Positions 57,212 through 64,000 of a stretch of DNA of 64,000 bases are shown here, piece after piece. Numbering within the stretch: the stretch's first letter is position 1; each line of letters begins with the position of its first letter. The stretch comes from Zanthoxylum bungeanum (Eukaryota; Streptophyta; Magnoliopsida; Sapindales; Rutaceae), in the NCBI GenBank assembly GCA_019454045.1, contig SKCR01036751.1, positions 1 to 64,000 on the forward strand. Direction: 5' to 3'. The notes beneath the pieces are model-generated. The model made no database searches. It was not told the origin of the DNA and worked only from the letters and a program-made list of their open reading frames with translations. Position numbers and translations under genes: made by a program.

Positions 57212-60200
57212 TGGTTGCGACAATTATGACCCATAGCATCACTATTTGTACAGATCATGGTGTTGTTGTACAAATTAACTATGTGACGAAGAAAATTGCC
57301 CTTTTTATCATTTGTAATTGGATTACCTAGATACATAAATGATAGAAGTCCTTATGATTAGTTCCAAATTGAGATGATATGAGACAGTATCAATCCATAA
57401 AGGTTTAATCATTAAACATCCCTAGTCGTAGTATTATCGAGACTGGACATCGATAATGCGAATAGACTAGTATTGCACTTGTGCGCGTTGTGGGAGCATA
57501 ACGACATAGTTCTCATATATTTAAGTATTGGATACTTATGCAAGTGCGATATGAGGTTGTGTTTTACCGATGGTACGGAAAACAACTTCGCTCTGGATAA
57601 ACCCCGTGGAATCCCATTGGTAGTATGTAGTGTGTCTATGGGAGTCCGCTTCAGGGTAGGTGTATTTGGTCTTAACCTGAGACTTACACCGCTAGTACTT
57701 GGGACAATTAATATACTTAGTTTTGGTCGTCCAGGGCTTTAACAGGTTCTGTGTACGCCTCTTTTGGGTATATTGAGAATCGTAGTGTATTGGATGTGAT
57801 GTTGAGATGGAAATATCACTTCAGACATATGGAGATGATGATCACGTAGGATACGAAACTGGTGCTCTTATATGCTACAGCTATCGGGATATTATGACAA
57901 GGTCATGTTATCCGATTATAGAGACTAGTTACCAGAGATCCGACATGTGCTTCGTACGGGGCAGACACATTCCTAGCCCCAGGCCTAGCACGTGACATCC
58001 GATACTGGATCGATATACACATATACTTTGTATACTACGCCTGATATAGATCGTATATTCCTTTAAGAATATTTCTGGAGAATTGGGTAGGCATGACGCT
58101 TTGCCAGAAGCCAACCTTGTCCTGTAAATCGGTAAAAATGTAGTACTAGGTACGTACGTGTTCGGATAGTCCGACGATCGGATTTACTGCCAACATATCC
58201 GGGGATCTCATGGGTCGCTTCCCGAAGATTCACCGATGACGTATGACTCGTACATTATTAATCTGGGATTAATTAGATGAGAGAGAAAATTAATATGGGA
58301 TTAATTACTGAGATATTTTATCTGGGATAAAATACTATTTAAAGAGAGAGAACGATTAATTTGAAATTAATCGGTAAATTAATATATTCGATATATTAAT
58401 CGAAATTGGATTTCGACGCGGAATTAAAATTAGATTTTAATTCGGGCGAATGAGTTAATTTAGAATTAATTCGTTAGCGATGTGAATAGTAATTTTGCTA
58501 GGCATAATTATTTAATTACGTCGCAACGAAAAATTCGTTAATTTGGAATTAGTGAACCCTAGCCCGGTAGTGTTTACGAGTGCACTCGCATTACGAGTTA
58601 AAGTGCGGCCCACAAGTCACATCAAGCGTCAAATCATTAGTCAATTTGATTGATGTGATGTCTAGTCACTTTGAGTGATTTGACAACTTGTCATGAGTGA
58701 TTGATGGTGGTGGTTGGATGAATTAAAAGCCATTTTACCATTTATTTGATTTTTGGTGTTTGACTTTTGATTTAGTGTATTAGATACACAATCTGTTAGT
58801 GTTCCTAGAACATTATAAGGATCTAATAAGCATGAACAACAATAGATATGATCATTATAAGGTGCGGAATAGACTTACAATGAGTGATAGAGCTTTAAAA
58901 AAATTTGAGTGCAAGATCTCCAAGATCCAAGCTTTTGGATGATTCCAAGCTTTTGAGTAGTTTCCCTATCACCTTTGTTCACTTCCAAAGTGCTAGCTTT
59001 TGTTGATTTAAAAAAACAAATCAAAGAGAAGAGAGGAGAAGAAATTCGGCCAAGCCAAGCTCTCTTAGGGTTTTGGTTTTTGATTTTGTGTTAAGTGTTC
59101 ACCAAATGTTGAGAAGCCTTTTTGTTATTTACCTTTAGGTGAAACCATTTCACATTTTACCCAAAACAAGGTAGAGATTGGTAAATGGTATTCATAAAGC
59201 AAAACAAGGTAGTTGTGTGGTGGGAACACCTACCACACTTTGGCTCCAAATATTTGAATCCGAAATTCAAATATCTCTACGGGTATTTGCCGCGGCTCGG
59301 TTCCGTTTAATCCGATTAAACGAACCTTCGTCGCTAAATAATTAAATCTAATTTAATTAAATAACGATGCCTCGCAAATATATTACGAACGTCGTTCACG
59401 AAATAATTCTAAATTAATTCGTTCGTTCGTATTAAAGTCCGACTTTAATCTCGTAATGAAATCCAATTCATTTTAATATATCCGATATATTAATTTTAGT
59501 CTATTTGAATAAATAAATAGAAAAATCAAATTAACTATTAAATTTATTTTACCGATTAATTCCAATTAATCGCGTTCTTTCTCTACTGAACACTTTTAAT
59601 CCCAGATTAAATAAAGCCCATATTAATCCCAGATTAATTTTCTCTCTCTTAATTAATCTCAGATTAATTAATTTAAGTCAACTGTCATCGGTGAACCTTG
59701 GGAAGCGACCCAAGAGATCTCTGGATATGTTGGCAGTAAATCCGGTTATCGGACTATCCGATAAAGCGAGTACCTCGTACCACGTGCTTACCGATTTATA
59801 AGACATGGTTGGCTTCTAGCAAAGCACCGTGCCTACCCAATTCTCCAGAAATATTCTTACTGGAATATATAATCTATGTCAGACGTAGAATACCTAGTAT
59901 CTCGTATTACGATCCAGTATCAGATGTCACGTGCTAGGCCTGGGGCTGGAATAGTGTTGCCCCGTACGAAGCACATATCGGATATCAAATAACTAGTCTC
60001 TTTGAATCGGATAATCATGACCTTGTCACATTATCCCGATGGTTGCAACACAATAGAGAACGAGTTATGAATCCCTACGTGATCATCATCTCCATATGTC
60101 TGGAGTGATACTTCCGTCTTGACATCACATCCAATACACTACGATTCTCAATAAATCCAATAGAGGCGTACACAGAACCTGTTAAAGCCCTGGACGACCA

Positions 60201-60731
60201 AAACCAAAGTTTACCGATTGTCGCAAGTATTAGCGATGTAAGTCTCAGGTTAAAACCAAATACTTCTACCCTGACGCGGACTCCCATAGACACATATACA
60301 TACTACCAATGGGATTCCGCGGGGTCTATCCAGAGTGAAGCTGTTTTCCGTACCATCGGTAAAACACAACCTCCTATCGCACTTGCATAAGTATCATATA
60401 GTTAAACATATGAGAACTGTGTCGTTATGCCCTCACAACGTGCACAAGTGCAATACTAGTCTATTCCGCATTATCGATGTCCAGTCTTGATAATACTACG
60501 ACTAGGGATATTTAATGATTAAACCTTTATGGATTGATACTGTCTCATATCATCTCAATCCGGAACTAATCATAAGGACTTTTACCATTTATATATCATA
60601 GTAAATAAATTACGAAATGATAAAAGGTAATTTCAATATTACATAGTCAATTTTGTACAAAAACACAATGTCTTTTACAAACAGTGACGCTATGGGTCAT
60701 AATTGTCTAACACAATCCTCAGAACCTAACA
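57212..60731 (+). repeat. LTR family X copy 2, containing LTR X copy 3
   Basis: GACAATTATGACCCATAGCATCACT and following sequence match 18860 onward. It runs to 58793, is interrupted by copy 3, and resumes at 60718 to end in AACCTAACA at 60731. Net about 1.6 kb. Left boundary is approximate; no clean TSD. Confidence 0.75.
58794..60712 (-). repeat. Solo LTR, family X copy 3
   Basis: 1919 bases, on the minus strand TGTTAGACAATTATGACCC to GGAACACTAACA. Exact TSD CAATC at 58789-58793 and 60713-60717. Inserted in copy 2 of the same family in opposite orientation, so the two form a long inverted repeat. Confidence 0.92.
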
Positions 60732-62410
60732 CAACAGCCGGCCACCCCTCTGTCACGTGGTGGCCGGTGGCAGCCCCAGCTCGCGGTGAACGGCGAGAAA
60801 GAGAAGAGAGACGCGCGAGTTATGGGTTTTTCGATCCGGGCTCGTCGTTTCGTTTCACGGCCCAAGCCACCAGTCAAATCGAAGGCCCTCAACGAGTACT
60901 ACGAGATGGTAGGGACGATTTTCCCAATCCGTGCTCGGTGGCACGCAAAACAAGGAAGGAAGATTCGGATAAATAGTGACCCATGGTGAACAATAACTCC
61001 GATCGGAATTCACAGAGACACCAGCATGTTCGTATGGCCGTTGGGCGTCCGAATATACCCTCGGAATGCGGTACAACTCTCCGTTAAAAATGTGCTATCT
61101 TAAAGTTTATTGTTTTATATTCGGATGCTTCCAGTAGTTCCGTAGTGTAGCGAATTGACATGAATAAATTGGATGTGGTATAATATGTTAAAAAGATGTT
61201 CGTGATAGAATCCGGGTGAAAACGGAATAAATTAGATCAATCCGGTAGAATTAGCGAGTTTCTGGTAAAACAGATTTTCTCGCGCGGCTATGGTCTAACA
61301 ACCGTGATCATGAATATGACCTAATTATGATAGTACGGAGATAATTAAATGATTCCGGATAAGTTCGGAGTGTTCGAGACCCTTCCGTAGCATTTGCGGA
61401 AATTTTTCCGCAAGATTTACCACCAACGCGTAAAACGAGAATCTAAGCTATCTAGCTAGTTGGAATAGTATAGAAAGATATGTATTAGAGTAAAGGAGTT
61501 TAAGCGGTAGTATCTGATTTGATTTGATTATTCCGGGAAGGTTCGAAGTTTATTATAGAGATGTCTAAAGTCCCACAAATAGCGGTTCTGATCTTGAGTT
61601 GTTATTTATTTTGACAAATCAGACCAGGATCATGAGTGTCCGCCTAGTCAGGTAAGTATTTTATGTGGTGATCATCTTGAGTTTGTTTGAATTGATTTCT
61701 TGTGTTTAGGTAAAACCTGGAATTGAACTTAATAATGGAATAGAAGCATGCTAGGATGCTTTAGTAATGACATAGAGCAAGAAATTAAAAACTAGTGGCA
61801 AAACTATGCAAATGTGTAATTTGGTTAGAAAGCCTAGAATTTGGGAATTCTTTGTATTGAAGTGTATACCTATTATACATGAGACTATATATATGTTTAT
61901 ACATGTTAGTGGCGGATTGATAAATGATGTGGATGAAGAGTTGATAATTTGGATATATATATAAATATTTACTGTGAATAGTAACTTTAACTGGGAATGG
62001 GGTAGATACTACACCCTAGGGAATGAGATTAGCGATAAATGGCAATGTTTGCAAGTATGATTGAATGCTAAAATGACGAATATGAACATGTGTGTAGCAA
62101 ATATGTGATTTTGACGTGATTATGTATATTCGATATTTTGAGGAAATTGGCTTAACTAGTATGTATGTTAATATATGAATACATATTATAATGTATGAAT
62201 TATGAATGTAGACTGAAATGACTTGATATTGTCGAGTACTGGTTATGAATAAAAAGTATGCGATATATTTATAAACGTGTATGTTGAGATGTATGTGAGA
62301 ACATGAGATTGCGAGTATTTATGAATGTTCAATATGGATGATTGATGAAAAGTGTAAATGTACATTTATGTAATGTTATGAATGAGAAGTAAGAATAGGT
62401 GAAAGTAAAG
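60732..62410. other. LTR-like noncoding sequence, no gene seen
   Basis: 60740-61080 is unusually GC-rich and open in two + frames (60653-60989), but without recognisable motifs; it may be the transcribed leader of the gypsy-type LTR. The rest is AT-rich. Confidence 0.4.
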
Positions 62411-62486
62411 TAGAATGTGTATTCATAAATACGTATTCTGGCGGAGATGCCCCTACTGGCGGAGATGCGCCTACGGACGGAGATTC

Positions 62487-62790
62487 GGTTTTCAGAAAAA
62501 GGATTTCAGATTTCAGTTTGGTTTTCAGAAAAAAAGGATTTCAGATTTCAGTTTGGTTTTCAGAAAAAGGATTTCAGATTTCAGTTTGGTCTTCAAAAAA
62601 AGGATTTCAGATTTCAGTTTGGTTTTCAGAAAAAGGATTTCAGATTTCAGTTTGGTCTTCAGAAAAAAGGATTTCAGTTTGGTCTTCAGAAAAAAAGATT
62701 TCAGATTTCAGTTTGGTTTTCAGAAAAAAGATTTCAGATTTTAGTTTTCAGTTTTCAGAAAAGAGTTTCAGAAAAGAACTTAGAAAGATG
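62487..62790. repeat. 33-bp minisatellite
   Basis: About eight units built from TTTCAGTTTGG, TTTTCAGAAAAA and GGATTTCAGA. The period is a multiple of three, so all three + frames stay open, giving FQKKDFRFQF-type periodic peptides that are not a gene. The array decays rightward to about 62960. Confidence 0.93.
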
Positions 62791-64000
62791 ATTTTAGAAA
62801 AAGGTACAAGAAAAAGAAAAATTTTCAGAATGAGTTTTCTGAAAGCATATTTTTAGTAAAAGAGTTTTCTAGAACAGAAAAACGAAAGAAATTTCAAATA
62901 AGAGTTTTGCGAAAATAATTTTTTTTAGAATGTTTTCTAAATGGAATGTTTTCTAAAAAGAAAGAAACTTTTCAACCAAAGTGAAGTTATAAGATGTTAG
63001 TATGAATTAAAGCTTTTTAAAATTCGTGTGATTCATGCATATGATGTTTGAGCACGATGATATTGTTACCTATGTGTGTACATATGATTGACGATTGTAT
63101 GTTGCATAGTAGAGGTTCTGGATAGGATCCGTTCGGATGGAATTCATCCCATACCTATTCTAAAATAGGTAATGGGTTCTGTACGAGTATTGTTTGCACA
63201 AACCAGCACTAGTGCATACATATAATGATAAAATGCATATTTGCTGTATATATAATTAATACGGATTGTCTATGATGAATCGATGATGTGTTAAATGGAA
63301 TGGTAAAGAAGATAACTTTGATAATTCACCTAAGCTTGAGGTAGCAAAGTAAGAGAAAGATAAGAAAATAAGAAAATAAGAAATGATATGTATATATATG
63401 TGAACACTGCTATATGATATGCCGTGAATGATATATATTTGACATCATGAATATGTTAATTATACTAGATAGAGGTAAAAGTTATAAGTAAGAATAAAGG
63501 TTAATGATTGTTGGTTATTAAATTATTCAACTTAGAGAAGAACTACATGTTGTAACTTATATGATTAAAAATACAGGAAATGATTAAAAGAACAAAAGAG
63601 AGTATTATTTGACGTGTGTTGTGAATTAAAACGACTTGTATACGAAATGAAAGTTATATATATAAGTGACTTGTACATGTGACTTCCAATAATTGGTATA
63701 TGATCTATGTGATGACGATATGAGATATATAAGTGATTGTATGGATGATTCAATGATATGTTAAGATTGATATAAATACGTATGCAATGATTTTAAATGA
63801 AGAAGCTATGAAGCACGTCACTAGAAAACAGAAAGAGATGAGTGTATGAATGCTCACATTAAAGGAATATAAGAAATGGAATGTTTGCTAATTGGCTAGG
63901 AAACAGACAGTATGAATAGTTAGTAATTTAGAGAATGTGTGAACCACTTAGAAATCCCAGGAATAATATGTAAACTGGAATTCAAACCTTGATTGTGTAT
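62791..64000. other. No gene seen
   Basis: AT-rich DNA, with A/T-rich fragments of the minisatellite up to about 62960. Confidence 0.5.

Larger units (their letters stand above)
56708..64000 (+). repeat. Probable long gypsy-type LTR inserted in copia C, running off the window
   Basis: Starts TGTAACATCCCAGATTTTCGGG at the exact point where copia C coding sequence stops. This start is typical of long Del/Tekay-type gypsy LTRs. It is interrupted by LTR X copy 2 (57212-60731). The remainder (60732-64000) has no reading frame with known motifs. End not seen. Confidence 0.5.

Noticed and set aside
60653..60989. Two overlapping GC-rich open frames after LTR X copy 3
   Set aside because: One starts inside the LTR and both cross its boundary; no recognisable domain, so more likely leader sequence of the gypsy-type LTR.
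62415..62856. Three overlapping open frames of about 110 codons
   Set aside because: They arise from a 33-bp minisatellite whose length is a multiple of three; peptide is pure periodicity.

Overview
Plant nuclear DNA, almost certainly from a eudicot. It is AT-rich and packed with Ty1/copia and Ty3/gypsy LTR retrotransposons, CACTA and hAT MITEs and solo LTRs, with one intact host gene, an intronless family-1 UDP-glycosyltransferase (47326-48741, + strand). I cannot name the species. Most of the window is nested insertions; six of them keep exact target-site duplications (TSDs) that I could read directly: CACTA (TAT), two 2.4-kb solo LTRs (TTGAT, CTTAC), a hAT MITE (TTGACAGT), a 6.2-kb Tat-like element (CCAAG) and a 1.9-kb solo LTR (CAATC).

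Layout. 1-7208: head-to-tail copia array (copia A), two internal regions sharing the middle LTR. 7348-8272: CACTA MITE made of subterminal-type repeats. 8800-10640: eroded LTR-like DNA. 11565-11707: possible last exon of an unknown minus-strand gene. 11969-30288: a second copia (copia B, minus strand), broken up by a solo LTR (14131-16484), a hAT MITE (17137-17677) and a Tat-lineage gypsy element (18636-27071) that itself holds a solo LTR (18854-20808). 32714-41200: LTR Z copy 3, split by a non-autonomous Tat-like element (32805-39050). 41201-45911: LTR-like W, split by solo LTR Z copy 2 (42359-44758). 45912-49633: the glycosyltransferase gene and its flanks. 49634-64000: five-deep nest: Tat-like element 3, copia C (LTR 52840-55147), a long gypsy-type LTR (from 56708), LTR X copy 2 (57212-60731) and LTR X copy 3 (58794-60712).

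Main points of interest. (1) Copia A and copia B both lack the usual tRNA-iMet primer site after the 5' LTR. In its place, starting at base +3, is a 13-14 nt segment exactly complementary to a segment inside the same LTR. The two families pair through different sequences, i.e. with compensatory changes. This looks like a self-priming (Tf1-like) or structural RNA device in copia elements and is the best candidate for something undescribed. (2) Two Tat-lineage elements carry a spliced gene antisense to their pol; introns in that direction would survive reverse transcription. (3) Tandem repeats next to the PPT of two Tat elements share two small dyads although unit length differs (about 115 versus 98 bp). 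(4) Both copia families show shared-LTR tandem arrays. (5) The glycosyltransferase has Ala in place of the Ser of HCGWNS in the sugar-donor box.

All boundaries, TSDs and pairings were read by eye; family assignments come from recognisable motifs, without database searches.
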